The translations under genes were made by a program, and so were the position numbers. A DNA stretch of 36,520 bases from a virus. Below are positions 5,232 to 12,902 of the stretch, piece by piece (position 1 is the stretch's first letter; every line of letters starts with the position of its first letter). The notes beneath the pieces were generated by a model, which saw only the letters and a program-made list of their open reading frames with translations, was not told where the DNA came from and ran no database searches. The stretch is from positions 1-36,520 of IMG/VR virus record IMGVR_UViG_3300040808_001641; one strand, 5' to 3'.

Positions 5232-5573
5232 ATGAGTATCGAACGCACAGCCACAATCGAGAGTGATCTCTCAGTGTCGCTTGAACTGAGCTTTGATGCA
5301 GATGATCTGGTCTATGTCGCTCCTTCGGTTCAGGCCATTGGTGATGTGTCTCCTACCGTTCTGGAGGGGGTTGGTCTTGAGGAATTGGTTGATGAGTTCC
5401 TCCTCCAGAACGTAAATCAGGGTGACTACACTGCCCTCTACTGCATGGCCCACGAGTTCACTCGTCTGTCTGACATCCTTGCTTCCAAAGCTGTCCAGAT
5501 TGAGGACTCTGCTTTTGAGATGGGTCGTCGGTATAGGGTCGATACTGAGGCTATGATCGGAGACGACTTTTGA
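5232..5573 (+). CDS. Unknown acidic protein
   Basis: A 113-residue acidic protein starting MSIERTATIESDLSVSLELS. AGGATAGG lies upstream. It is the first gene after the promoter at 5164, and its stop overlaps the start of the nuclease-like gene. An N-terminal beta-rich part (residues 1-45) is followed by helices. The low positive charge and small size resemble those of early phage host-takeover or inhibitor proteins, but this is only inference from character and position. Confidence 0.65.
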   Translation: MSIERTATIESDLSVSLELSFDADDLVYVAPSVQAIGDVSPTVLEGVGLEELVDEFLLQNVNQGDYTALYCMAHEFTRLSDILASKAVQIEDSAFEMGRRYRVDTEAMIGDDF

Positions 5574-5989
5574 TCGATATCGTAGACCTCCCCCGACCGG
5601 CCAACACCTATATCTCGGGTGCATCTGGTGAGCTTCTGACAGCGTACGTTCTGACCCGAGTTGGTCTGCATGCCACTCTGGTTGATGCCAAAGGCCCTGA
5701 CATCTGGTGTCGTACTCAGGATGGCAGCATCTTCACAGTCGAAGTGAAGACGGCCATTGCCCCAACCCCTCGTGGGGTGGGAAAGCCCCGGAGCTACAGT
5801 TTTCAGGTTCCGGATCGACAGGCCGATATCTTCGCTTTCGTGGCTCTGGATAAGGAACGGGTTCTGTTCAAGCTTCCAGACAGTCTGCCGACATACACGA
5901 CAGTACGGATCAATCCTGAAGAGTTCGAAATCCGGAACGTCCTAGCCTCTCTTGATTTCATTCTAGCCGACCAAGGAATTGCCGCATGA
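5570..5989 (+). CDS. PD-(D/E)XK nuclease-like protein
   Basis: A 139-residue protein with the restriction-fold signature: SGASGE (Glu 21) at the start of the first helix, GPDI (Asp 44), then FTVEVKTA (Glu 58 and Lys 60). These form the expected E...D...ExK set of a PD-(D/E)XK nuclease. The family includes Holliday-junction resolvases, restriction enzymes and homing-type nucleases; which of these it is cannot be told. The start must be TTG at 5570, overlapping the previous stop (TTTTGA), with GGAGACG upstream, since no ATG occurs in the N-terminal domain. The next gene starts by ATGA overlap. Confidence 0.7.
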   Translation: MIDIVDLPRPANTYISGASGELLTAYVLTRVGLHATLVDAKGPDIWCRTQDGSIFTVEVKTAIAPTPRGVGKPRSYSFQVPDRQADIFAFVALDKERVLFKLPDSLPTYTTVRINPEEFEIRNVLASLDFILADQGIAA

Positions 5990-6207
5990 CCAAACCTTTC
6001 CGTGACACACTCGTTGCCCCCCTGACCCCATACACCCCGAACGTGGTGCTGTACCCGATTGTGGTCCTCTACGCCCTGTTCCTCCTGCCTGCGTCTATGT
6101 TTTTCAATGGTGGCACATACCAATGGTGGAAAACGCTGAAAGAGGTCTTCCGTGACATCAAGGGTATGGAGACCGTCCTCGAGTACCACGCCCGCATCAG
6201 CCAATAG
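5986..6207 (+). CDS. Small membrane protein
   Basis: A 73-residue protein with one strong hydrophobic segment at about residues 20-40 (VVLYPIVVLYALFLL at its core), a short polar N-terminus and a charged, helical C-terminus. It starts by ATGA overlap with the nuclease-like gene. A holin or a membrane-bound host-interaction protein are both possible. Confidence 0.6.
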   Translation: MTKPFRDTLVAPLTPYTPNVVLYPIVVLYALFLLPASMFFNGGTYQWWKTLKEVFRDIKGMETVLEYHARISQ

Positions 6208-6217
6208 GAGATTTCAT

Positions 6218-6460
6218 ATGGCAACCCTTCCTGCAAACCCCCTTTCCCCTACCCTGACCCTCTCTTCCGTGTTGAAGACCTTCACGAAGGCCCAGACACA
6301 GCTACAGGCCCTGATCGATCAGAACACGGCCAAGGCTGAACAGAAGATGGAACAGGTACGTACCCTGACCTCTTCCGTGTCCGAGCTGGAGTCCGAGAAG
6401 GCCAAGGCACAGAAGGTGTTGACCAACATCAATCAGATGCTGGGTGAGGAGGCTGTCTGA
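6218..6460 (+). CDS. Coiled-coil protein
   Basis: An 80-residue protein, MATLPANPLSPTLTLSSVLK at the N-terminus, then a continuous heptad-rich helix from about residue 20 to 75 with many Gln, Glu and Lys. TAGGAG precedes the ATG by 8 bases. It probably forms a dimeric or trimeric coiled coil. The stop overlaps the start of the Acb2-like gene (TGATG). Confidence 0.6.
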   Translation: MATLPANPLSPTLTLSSVLKTFTKAQTQLQALIDQNTAKAEQKMEQVRTLTSSVSELESEKAKAQKVLTNINQMLGEEAV

Positions 6461-6690
6461 TGGCTGATCGCGTCGATAGCACATCTGACGAGCGGGTAGT
6501 AAACAACACAGTTCGCCACTCCTATCGTGTTCTCTCTGATGTAGAGAAAGAGCATATGGCCCACATCAAAGACATGGGTGCCGCCTTCCTTAGCAAATGT
6601 GATATTCTCGGTAGCAGCCGGGAGCTTTCCATTGCAAAGACTAAGATCGAAGAGGCTGTTATGTGGGCTGTGAAGCACGTAACCGCGTAA
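6460..6690 (+). CDS. acb2: Acb2/Tad1-type cyclic-nucleotide sponge (anti-CBASS/Thoeris candidate)
   Basis: A 76-residue protein with the two-helix hairpin pattern I associate with Acb2 and related Tad1 hairpins: YRVLSDVEKEHMAHIKDMGA, then SRELSIAKTKIEEAVMWAVK. The last segment is the most characteristic part. Acb2 is known to form a hexamer that sequesters cyclic di- and trinucleotides and so blocks CBASS immunity. The tyrosine and lysine reported as important in Acb2 (Y11 and K26, as I recall) are 15 residues apart; here Tyr 22 and Lys 37 have the same spacing. The extra residues are at the N-terminus. It lies in a run of overlapping small genes and is translationally coupled on both sides (TGATG before, TAATG after). 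Assignment is by pattern; nucleotide specificity cannot be predicted. Confidence 0.72.
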   Translation: MADRVDSTSDERVVNNTVRHSYRVLSDVEKEHMAHIKDMGAAFLSKCDILGSSRELSIAKTKIEEAVMWAVKHVTA

Positions 6691-6794
6691 TGCCGTATGC
6701 CCTGTTTTCCCTCAGTCTGATCCATCCCGTGGGGTACTTCCTGTTCCTCGTGTGGATGGGTCAGGTTCTGTTTCTTCTGGAGAGTACCCTATGA
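6690..6794 (+). CDS. Small membrane protein (34 residues)
   Basis: Starts at ATG overlapping the TAA of the Acb2-like gene (TAATG) and ends with TGA overlapping the next start (ATGA). It encodes MPYALFSLSLIHPVGYFLFL followed by VWMGQVLFLLESTL. It is strongly hydrophobic with a single acidic residue near its C-terminus. The overlaps on both sides argue that this frame is really translated. Confidence 0.6.
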   Translation: MPYALFSLSLIHPVGYFLFLVWMGQVLFLLESTL

Positions 6795-7117
6795 GAGGTT
6801 GGATCGGTGTCGACTTGGATGGCACCCTCGCAAAGTACGATGGTTGGGTTGGACCTGACCATATTGGAGAACCCATCGCCCCTATGGTGGATCGTATCAA
6901 AGGCTGGCTGGGTCAAGGGATTGAGGTTCGGATTTTCACCGCCCGTGCCTTCCGTGCCGACCCTGACGAGATCAGCTTCATCCAAGATTGGGTCGAGAAA
7001 CATGTAGGTGTTCGTCTCACGGTTACTTGCACCAAGGACTACGGAATGATGCAGCTCTGGGATGATCGGGCTGTCCGTGTCGTCCCCAACACTGGTCTCC
7101 CCTGCTGTAGCCAATAA
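6791..7117 (+). CDS. HAD-like phosphatase/hydrolase
   Basis: A 108-residue protein with HAD motifs: GVDLDGTL (nucleophile Asp 8 and Asp 10), FTAR (Thr 50), a CTKDYG lysine (82) and a WDDRAV acidic pair (Asp 91 and 92). Small HAD proteins of this kind are common in phages; they may dephosphorylate nucleotides or sugar phosphates, or repair polynucleotide ends, but the substrate is unknown. The start at 6791 is chosen because it forms an ATGA overlap with the preceding membrane peptide and places DxDGT near the N-terminus as usual. Confidence 0.75.
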   Translation: MRGWIGVDLDGTLAKYDGWVGPDHIGEPIAPMVDRIKGWLGQGIEVRIFTARAFRADPDEISFIQDWVEKHVGVRLTVTCTKDYGMMQLWDDRAVRVVPNTGLPCCSQ

Positions 7118-7142
7118 AAAAGCCGCCCACGAAGGACGGCTT
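7115..7142 (-). terminator. Stem-loop with U-tract on the minus strand
   Basis: AAGCCG/CGGCTT stem at 7120-7142. The run of six A on the plus strand (7116-7121) gives six U on the minus strand, so it would terminate leftward transcription. On the plus strand only two T follow, making it a poor rightward terminator even though it follows a rightward gene. Confidence 0.55.
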
Positions 7143-7216
7143 GGCTCAAATCAGTTTTGGCTACGGGTGTTATATATTACCCCCGGCCAACCAATATCTT
7201 CAAAATACCATATTTC

Positions 7217-7269
7217 TTACCCTATGTCCAGACCTTTCTGTTGACTTAGTTAGGGTAATGTGCGATAAC
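7217..7269 (+). promoter_or_regulatory. Sigma70-like promoter with inverted TTACCCTA/TTAGGGTAA sites
   Basis: TTGACT (7241-7246), a 17-base spacer and GATAAC (7264-7269). TTAGGGTAA lies at 7250-7258 in the spacer and an inverted TTACCCTA at 7217-7224 upstream. It would drive the packaging gene set. Confidence 0.7.
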
Positions 7270-7313
7270 TGTAGTTGTCGTCCAAAGAGTCCAGCTCTGG
7301 CGAAACCTCCCCC

Positions 7314-7535
7314 ATGATCAACATCATCTACATCCGAGCAGCCATTGAGGCTGCAACAGGCGTACGTGTTTCCCTCGAGCGAACACGGGAACTCCTCCTT
7401 GAGGAGGGTTTGATCACCCCGAAGCAATATCGCAACGACTGCTTCATGGGGGTGGATTACTCGTCTCTCTACGAATTCGACTCTGCCGACGTCTCTCAGC
7501 AATCCCTCGATCTCGTCGAGGGCATCCCCCTTTAG
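7314..7535 (+). CDS. Unknown small protein
   Basis: A 73-residue protein starting MINIIYIRAAIEAATGVRVS. The segment AAIEAATGVRVSLERTRELL followed by EEGLITPKQ looks like a small helical, possibly helix-turn-helix, DNA-binding module, which is an inference. The Shine-Dalgarno is poor. An alternative TTG start at 7275 would lie very close to the predicted transcription start and would add 13 residues. It precedes the small basic gene at 7545. Confidence 0.55.
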   Translation: MINIIYIRAAIEAATGVRVSLERTRELLLEEGLITPKQYRNDCFMGVDYSSLYEFDSADVSQQSLDLVEGIPL

Positions 7536-7544
7536 GAGACCGAA

Positions 7545-7646
7545 ATGAAACAGCCCAAGACCCCTACCCCGATCAAAGCCGGTGCATCGAACAAGACCGG
7601 TTCGAGCAACACGAAGAACGTCTCGTCCTGCAAGCGCAGCAAGTAA
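7545..7646 (+). CDS. Small basic peptide (33 residues)
   Basis: Has a good Shine-Dalgarno (TAGGAG, 8 bases upstream) and encodes MKQPKTPTPIKAGASNKTGS followed by SNTKNVSSCKRSK. It is low-complexity and strongly basic with no acidic residue. It might bind nucleic acid or be a small virion or packaging accessory peptide. Confidence 0.5.
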   Translation: MKQPKTPTPIKAGASNKTGSSNTKNVSSCKRSK

Positions 7647-7664
7647 TCTAGCAGGTCTGACTGA

Positions 7665-7961
7665 ATGCCAACACCCTCTCAGCACGAAGGACGACTGGAC
7701 CGCATCGAAGCGAAGCTGGATCAGGTGGCCGAAGCCATCATTGCACTGGCTCGTGTTGAAGAGCGGACGGTCGCCATTCAGGAAATGATCAACGGCGTCC
7801 GGATCGAACAGAACGAAATGGATGGCCGTGTCCGTGAACTTGAGAAGACCTCTGCCAAACAAGGTGGGGGTCTCAGCGTCTACGAACGAGCCTTCTGGGT
7901 AATCCTTGCAACCATCGGCGGGGCTATCACCATCGCCGCCAACATATTCTTCGGAGGCTAA
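7665..7961 (+). CDS. Coiled-coil protein with C-terminal membrane helix (holin-like candidate)
   Basis: A 98-residue protein. Residues 8-62 are heptad-rich (RLDRIEAKLDQVAEAIIALA at their start) and residues 77-95 form a hydrophobic helix (FWVILATIGGAITIAANIFF). This layout resembles XhlA-type and similar phage membrane proteins, often encoded near terminase and annotated as holin-like. The true lysis genes (24854-26032) are far away, so a holin role is only one option. The Shine-Dalgarno is weak. The small terminase starts 1 base after its stop. Confidence 0.6.
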   Translation: MPTPSQHEGRLDRIEAKLDQVAEAIIALARVEERTVAIQEMINGVRIEQNEMDGRVRELEKTSAKQGGGLSVYERAFWVILATIGGAITIAANIFFGG

Positions 7962-7962
7962 C

Positions 7963-8334
7963 ATGGCCGACAAGAAGCCTCTCACAGAACGCCAGCAAAA
8001 GCTCCTCGACATCTTGGCCACATCCAAGACCGGGGATATCCGGGAAGCCGCCACAGAAGCAGGCTACTCTGAGAAGACCCGGATCTCTGAAATCGTGGCC
8101 CCCCTGAAAGACGAGATCATTGAGATGGCCACTGCACAGCTGGCCGTGACCGCACCAAAAGCCGTGGCAAAGCTAGTGGGTGTTCTGGATGATCCTACCG
8201 CCCTCGGCAACAAGAATACCATCGCTGCCGTCCAGACGATCCTTGATCGCATCGGCATCGTGAAGACTGAGCGAGTTCAGGTCGAAACTGAACAGCCCGG
8301 AGTTTTCATCGTACCGCCTAAAGACCCACGGTAA
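7963..8334 (+). CDS. Terminase small subunit
   Basis: A 123-residue protein directly before the large terminase. Residues about 11-50 form a helix-turn-helix (ILATSKTGDIREAATEAGYS), as in many phage small terminases that recognise the packaging site and load DNA to the motor. The remaining helical part would support ring formation. GGAGGC lies 6 bases before the ATG. Its stop codon is directly followed by the ATG of the large subunit. Identification rests on the HTH, size and position. Confidence 0.8.
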   Translation: MADKKPLTERQQKLLDILATSKTGDIREAATEAGYSEKTRISEIVAPLKDEIIEMATAQLAVTAPKAVAKLVGVLDDPTALGNKNTIAAVQTILDRIGIVKTERVQVETEQPGVFIVPPKDPR

Positions 8335-10287
8335 ATGCACGACCCAGATTTTCCTCCTAAGACGAGGCTCCACGGCGGCATCAAACCGGCTTACGGTTAC
8401 ATGCCGTCTGAGGACGATCCTCTCGTTTTAATCCCTGATCCGGACATGGTGCCTCTGATTAAGCAGGCACTTGATTCCATCGATCAGGGGGCCTCTCTTC
8501 GTGAGGTTGCGGACTGGCTGACCACTGCAACAGGCAAGCGTATCAGCCATCAGGGTATCAACAAGATATGGAAAGAGCGTCGTGGCTCCGATCCAAAGAA
8601 CGAACGCGAAAAGCAACAGAAGAAAGCCCGGAAAGCCAAGGCACCTAAGACCGGGCCGGAAAAAGCCAAAGCTCGGGTTAAGCGCAAGATCGCTGACGCC
8701 AAGCGGGTCAAGGTCATGCAGGAGAAGAAGCTCCAGAATTGGCAAGACCCTGATAAACACACCCCAGACACGACCCAGCTGGCAACTCCGTCTGTCCACC
8801 GTGAGACAGATATCGACGACCATGTGGAGTTTTCTGAAACGGCTGTTGAAGAAGCCAACGCCGTCTTCATCCCTAACCCCGGCCCCCAGACACAGTTCCT
8901 TGCCGCGAGTGAGCAGGAAGTCCTATACGGTGGCGCTGCCGGGGGCGGGAAATCGTTCGGTCTCCTCGCAGACCCTGTTCGTTACTTCAGCCACCCTGAG
9001 TTTAATGGACTGATCCTTCGTCGAACCAACGACGAACTTAGGGAACTGGTCTGGAAATCCCAGCAGCTCTATCCCCGTGCATTCTCCAAGGCCAAATGGT
9101 CAGAACGCAAGTCGAGCTGGCAGCTCCCCGCAGGCGGTAATCTGTGGTTGACCTATCTCGAGCGTCCAGAAGACGTTCTTCGATATCAGGGTCAGGCATT
9201 CAGCTACATCGCCTTCGACGAGCTTACGCAGCATCCGACCCCGTTTGCATGGAACTATATGCGATCCCGTCTTCGTACGACGGCGATGGACCTTCCTGTA
9301 TATCAGCGGGCGACGACAAACCCCGGTGGCCCCGGTCACCAGTGGGTGAAATCGATGTTCATCGACCCCGCCCCGGCCAATGAGGCTTTCTGGGCTACGG
9401 ATATCGACACAGGGAAGGTTATGACCCACCCTGACGTGTACCCCCAAGGGCATCCGCAGGCTGGACAACCGAACCCAAAAGCAGGTGAACCTCTGTTCAA
9501 GCGCCGGTTCATCCCGGCCTCCCTCTACGACAACCCGTACCTGACCCAAGACGCCTCCTACGAGAGCAGTCTTTTGTCTCTCCCCGAGCATCAGCGCCGT
9601 CAGCTGCTTGAAGGTGACTGGTCCGTGACCGAGGGAGCAGCCTTTGCGGAGTTCAGACCATCTGTCCATGTCGTAGAACCGTTCGATATCCCGTCGAGCT
9701 GGCGTCGTTTCCGCTCCTGTGACTACGGTTATAGCTCGTATTCAGCAGTCCACTGGTTCGCCGTGGACCCAGCCTACCAAATGCTGATCGTCTATCGGGA
9801 ACTTTACGTCTCCCAGAAGCACGGCAGAGACCTCCAACTCCTTGTCCGCGACTTGGAACGGGGGGAAATGGTCGATTACGGCGTTCTGGACTCCTCGACG
9901 TGGCACAACCGAGGTCAGCGCGGCCCATCCATTGCCGAAGAGATGAATGAACCCGGTCTGGGTGGCCGTTGGAGGCCTTCTGACCGCTCTCATGGCGCAA
10001 GAATTGCCGGGAAAAACCAGCTCCACAAGCGCCTGCAGATCGATCCGCACACAGAGCGTCCGGGGATCGTCTTTTTCAACACCTGCCGGAAGATCATCGG
10101 GACTCTCCCGATCATTCCGTCTGACCCAAAGGGCGGGGAAGACATCGATCCGCGTTTTGCAGACGACCACGCATACGACTCCGTTCGCTACGGCGTGATG
10201 TCCCGCCCCCGATCTGCCGATCCGTTCGGCTGGGAAGACGTTTCCCGCTCCCACCACCGCCCATTCGACAACACGTTTGGTTACTGA
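8335..10287 (+). CDS. terL: Terminase large subunit (packaging ATPase/nuclease) with extra N-terminal domain
   Basis: A 650-residue packaging motor. The ATPase has Walker A GGAAGGGKS (199-207) and Walker B YIAFDE (291-296). The C-terminal nuclease has CDYGY (Asp 463), GVLDSS (Asp 519) and DDHAYDSVRYG (Asp 610, 611 and 615), consistent with the RNase-H-like headful or cos nuclease. Unusually, about 175 residues precede the ATPase. Residues 12-82 resemble the 'Recombinase' DNA-binding region of large serine recombinases (IPDPDMVPLIKQALDSI, then GASLREVADWL and an INKIW ending), followed by a very basic linker (about 85-135). That module may recognise DNA and help the small subunit. The start abuts the small subunit stop. 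Confidence 0.92.
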   Translation: MHDPDFPPKTRLHGGIKPAYGYMPSEDDPLVLIPDPDMVPLIKQALDSIDQGASLREVADWLTTATGKRISHQGINKIWKERRGSDPKNEREKQQKKARKAKAPKTGPEKAKARVKRKIADAKRVKVMQEKKLQNWQDPDKHTPDTTQLATPSVHRETDIDDHVEFSETAVEEANAVFIPNPGPQTQFLAASEQEVLYGGAAGGGKSFGLLADPVRYFSHPEFNGLILRRTNDELRELVWKSQQLYPRAFSKAKWSERKSSWQLPAGGNLWLTYLERPEDVLRYQGQAFSYIAFDELTQHPTPFAWNYMRSRLRTTAMDLPVYQRATTNPGGPGHQWVKSMFIDPAPANEAFWATDIDTGKVMTHPDVYPQGHPQAGQPNPKAGEPLFKRRFIPASLYDNPYLTQDASYESSLLSLPEHQRRQLLEGDWSVTEGAAFAEFRPSVHVVEPFDIPSSWRRFRSCDYGYSSYSAVHWFAVDPAYQMLIVYRELYVSQKHGRDLQLLVRDLERGEMVDYGVLDSSTWHNRGQRGPSIAEEMNEPGLGGRWRPSDRSHGARIAGKNQLHKRLQIDPHTERPGIVFFNTCRKIIGTLPIIPSDPKGGEDIDPRFADDHAYDSVRYGVMSRPRSADPFGWEDVSRSHHRPFDNTFGY

Positions 10288-10298
10288 CGAGGTAATTT

Positions 10299-12470
10299 AT
10301 GTCCTTCATGCAAGAAGATGAATCGACGGGTTTGCCTGTCGCCAATCAAAGCGAAAATCAGCCGGTGGACGGTGAAGGTTACGCTCTGGAAGAGGCCGAC
10401 GACGCCGCTCAAGACGCGGTAGAGCTGAACAGCCTCGTGGACTTTGTCGAAACGAAGTTCCATCAGGCAAAAACAGCCCGCCAGACAAAGGAAAGGAAGT
10501 GGCTGACGCTCTACCGTAACCACATCGGTGAGTATGACGGCGAACACACCTTCGAAGAGCATGAAAAGTCCCGCGTCTTCATCAAAATCACGAAGACGAA
10601 GGTCAATGCGGCCCATAATATGGTCGTGGACGTCCTTCTGGCCGGTGGCAAGTTCCCGATTGGCTACGAAACTCCCTCTGATCCCCTCGGAGCGTTGGAT
10701 GCTGTCAGTTTCGACCCGTCTGCACCGACCGAAGAGAAGCTGAAAGAGCTGACAGGCAAGACTGTCGAGGTTCCGACGAAATATCGTCGCCCTGAAATGG
10801 AAAAAGACCTCGGTATCCTCAAGGATAAGCTTGAGCCTGTCTCCGATCAGCTCCAAGTTGGTACTCCGAACTCCCCGACTGCCGTCATGTGGGAGCCTGC
10901 AAAGCGGGCGGCTACGGCAATGGAGAAGAAGGTCCACGACCAGCTGTCAGAAACCGACGCAGTTAAGCATCTGCGGATGTGTACCTTTGAAGCCTGTCTG
11001 TTCGGGACCGGTATTGTCAAAGGGCCGTTTGTCCAGACCAAAGAGTACCCTGCATGGTCGGCAGAAGGCGAGTACGAGCCTCTGTATCAGGATATCCCGA
11101 AGATTGAGGCCCGGTCTCTCTGGTCGATCTATCCGGACCCCCATGCCCGTACCACGGAAGAGCTGTCTTTCCTCATTGATCGCCACCGTTACAGCCCTTC
11201 CCAGCTCCGCAAACTCAAGTCTCGCCGTGGCTTCCGTGCTTCCAACATCGAAGCTGCCATCTCCCTCGGCCCCAACTACGTTAATGAGTTCTGGGAGACG
11301 GTGATCGACGACGAGAAGTCCACCGCTAACGCTTCCGACCGGTACGAGGTTCTCGAGTTCTGGGGTATCCTCGACATGGAGACCGCCATCGAGCATGGTA
11401 TCGAAATCCCGGAAGCTCTGGAAGACGAAGACGAAATCCAAGCCAACGTCTGGGTCTGTAACGGCCAGATCCTACGTTTGATTGTGAACCCGTTCAAGCC
11501 TGCCCGCATTCCTTACCAGATCGTCCCATACGAGATCGACCCGTATTCAATCTGGGGCATCGGTGTTGGCGAGAACATGGAAGACACCCAGACCCTCATG
11601 AACGGCTTCGCCCGTCTGGCTGTCGATAACGCCATCCTGTCCGGTAACATGATCATCGAAGTGGACGAGTCCGCTCTGGTCCCCGGCCAAGACATGAGCA
11701 TCTATCCGGGTAAAATCTTTAGACGCCAAGCGGGAGCACCCGGACAGGGGATCTTCGGGACAAAATTCCCGAACGTCTCGAACGAACTCATGATGATGTT
11801 CGATAAGGCCCGCCAGCTCTCCGACGAGTCCACCGGTATCCCGTCCTATGCGCATGGCGTGAGTGGCGTCATGAGTACCGGTCGTACGGCCTCCGGTATG
11901 AGCATGCTGATGGGTGCCGCAGCCCAGAACATCAAGGGCGTCGTCCGGAACTTCGACGACTATCTTCTGGCTCCCCTCGCCCGTGCTTTCTTCGCATTCA
12001 ACATGCAGTTCAACTTCGACAAGGCATTCATCGACGGCCTGATCGAGGTCAAGGCCCGTGGCACCGAAAGCCTGATGCGGAACGAGGTTCGCAGCCAGCG
12101 TCTCCTCCAGTTCATGCAGATCACTGCGAACCCAGCGATGCAGCCTTTCGTGCGGTACGACTACATCTTGCGCGAGATTGCCGTGTCGATGGATCTGGAC
12201 GCTGACAAGCTCCTCAACTCCAAAGAGGACGCGATCCTCCAAGCCCAGATCATGGCCGAGGTACAGAAGTTCATGCCGCAGCCTCCGCAGGCTCAGGGTG
12301 GACAAGGTGGCGGGGTTCCGTCCCCTAACGATCCGACCGGTACTGGCAATGGAAATATCGCCCCCGGCCAAGCCCCTGAACCCGGGTCTCAAGGCTTCAC
12401 AGGAGATGGTGGGGGTGCCAATGGCGGTAACCCTGCTCCAGCACCAGCACCTCAACAGCAGGCAGCATAA
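10299..12470 (+). CDS. Portal (head-tail connector) protein
   Basis: A 723-residue protein following the large terminase and preceding scaffold and capsid, in the standard position and size for a podovirus portal. The N-terminus (to about residue 50) is acidic and disordered. The following region has the helical, charged pattern typical of portals (LVDFVETKFHQAKTARQTKE). A stem/wing region and a Met-rich helix (GVMSTGRTASGMSMLMGAAA) follow, as in related portal proteins. The last 70 residues are Gly, Pro, Gln and Ala-rich, likely a flexible tail. It forms the dodecameric DNA channel at one capsid vertex. The start has a GAGG Shine-Dalgarno. Confidence 0.85.
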   Translation: MSFMQEDESTGLPVANQSENQPVDGEGYALEEADDAAQDAVELNSLVDFVETKFHQAKTARQTKERKWLTLYRNHIGEYDGEHTFEEHEKSRVFIKITKTKVNAAHNMVVDVLLAGGKFPIGYETPSDPLGALDAVSFDPSAPTEEKLKELTGKTVEVPTKYRRPEMEKDLGILKDKLEPVSDQLQVGTPNSPTAVMWEPAKRAATAMEKKVHDQLSETDAVKHLRMCTFEACLFGTGIVKGPFVQTKEYPAWSAEGEYEPLYQDIPKIEARSLWSIYPDPHARTTEELSFLIDRHRYSPSQLRKLKSRRGFRASNIEAAISLGPNYVNEFWETVIDDEKSTANASDRYEVLEFWGILDMETAIEHGIEIPEALEDEDEIQANVWVCNGQILRLIVNPFKPARIPYQIVPYEIDPYSIWGIGVGENMEDTQTLMNGFARLAVDNAILSGNMIIEVDESALVPGQDMSIYPGKIFRRQAGAPGQGIFGTKFPNVSNELMMMFDKARQLSDESTGIPSYAHGVSGVMSTGRTASGMSMLMGAAAQNIKGVVRNFDDYLLAPLARAFFAFNMQFNFDKAFIDGLIEVKARGTESLMRNEVRSQRLLQFMQITANPAMQPFVRYDYILREIAVSMDLDADKLLNSKEDAILQAQIMAEVQKFMPQPPQAQGGQGGGVPSPNDPTGTGNGNIAPGQAPEPGSQGFTGDGGGANGGNPAPAPAPQQQAA

Positions 12471-12473
12471 TTC

Positions 12474-12902
12474 ATGAACCTTCTTTCTAAGAAAGTGATC
12501 TGGGGAAACCCCGGTTGGATGCCCTTTTACTTCGGCTTCTGTCCCACCAAAGAGGCATGGAATGACCAGATGGGGCTTCTCCAGACAGAGGCACCATTCC
12601 CTGACGAGGTGGCCTATTGTGCCTCTCTGACTGCGTCCCACGGGCCTCTTATCATTCTGACCATCTATTCCCCTGACCTTATCGCAAACGGAACTCCGTC
12701 TGAAATCCTCGGGGCCATTGTACATGAGTCCACCCATGTCTGGCAGTTCTTGAACGAGTTCATCGGGGAAGAGAACCCGAGCTATGAACACGAGGCCTAC
12801 GGCATCCAGAACATCGTCCAGCAGCAGATCGCGGCTGTCGAAGAGTTCTACGGGGTCTCTGTTTCCGTGAAGCCGGTAAAGAAGAAGGGGAAGAAGAAAT
12901 GA
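12474..12902 (+). CDS. HExxH metallopeptidase-like protein
   Basis: A 142-residue protein with a zinc-binding HExxH motif (HESTH, residues 84-88) in a helix context (EILGAIVHESTHVWQFL) and a downstream acidic EHEAYG (Glu 105 or 107) suited as third ligand. It therefore resembles small gluzincin-like phage proteins. The C-terminus is strongly basic (KKKGKKK). Between portal and scaffold, where many phages keep a head maturation protease, it could be a virion-assembly peptidase, but those are usually serine proteases; a structural role with inactive or active zinc site is also possible. It starts 3 bases after the portal stop. The next gene overlaps by ATGA. Confidence 0.7.
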   Translation: MNLLSKKVIWGNPGWMPFYFGFCPTKEAWNDQMGLLQTEAPFPDEVAYCASLTASHGPLIILTIYSPDLIANGTPSEILGAIVHESTHVWQFLNEFIGEENPSYEHEAYGIQNIVQQQIAAVEEFYGVSVSVKPVKKKGKKK

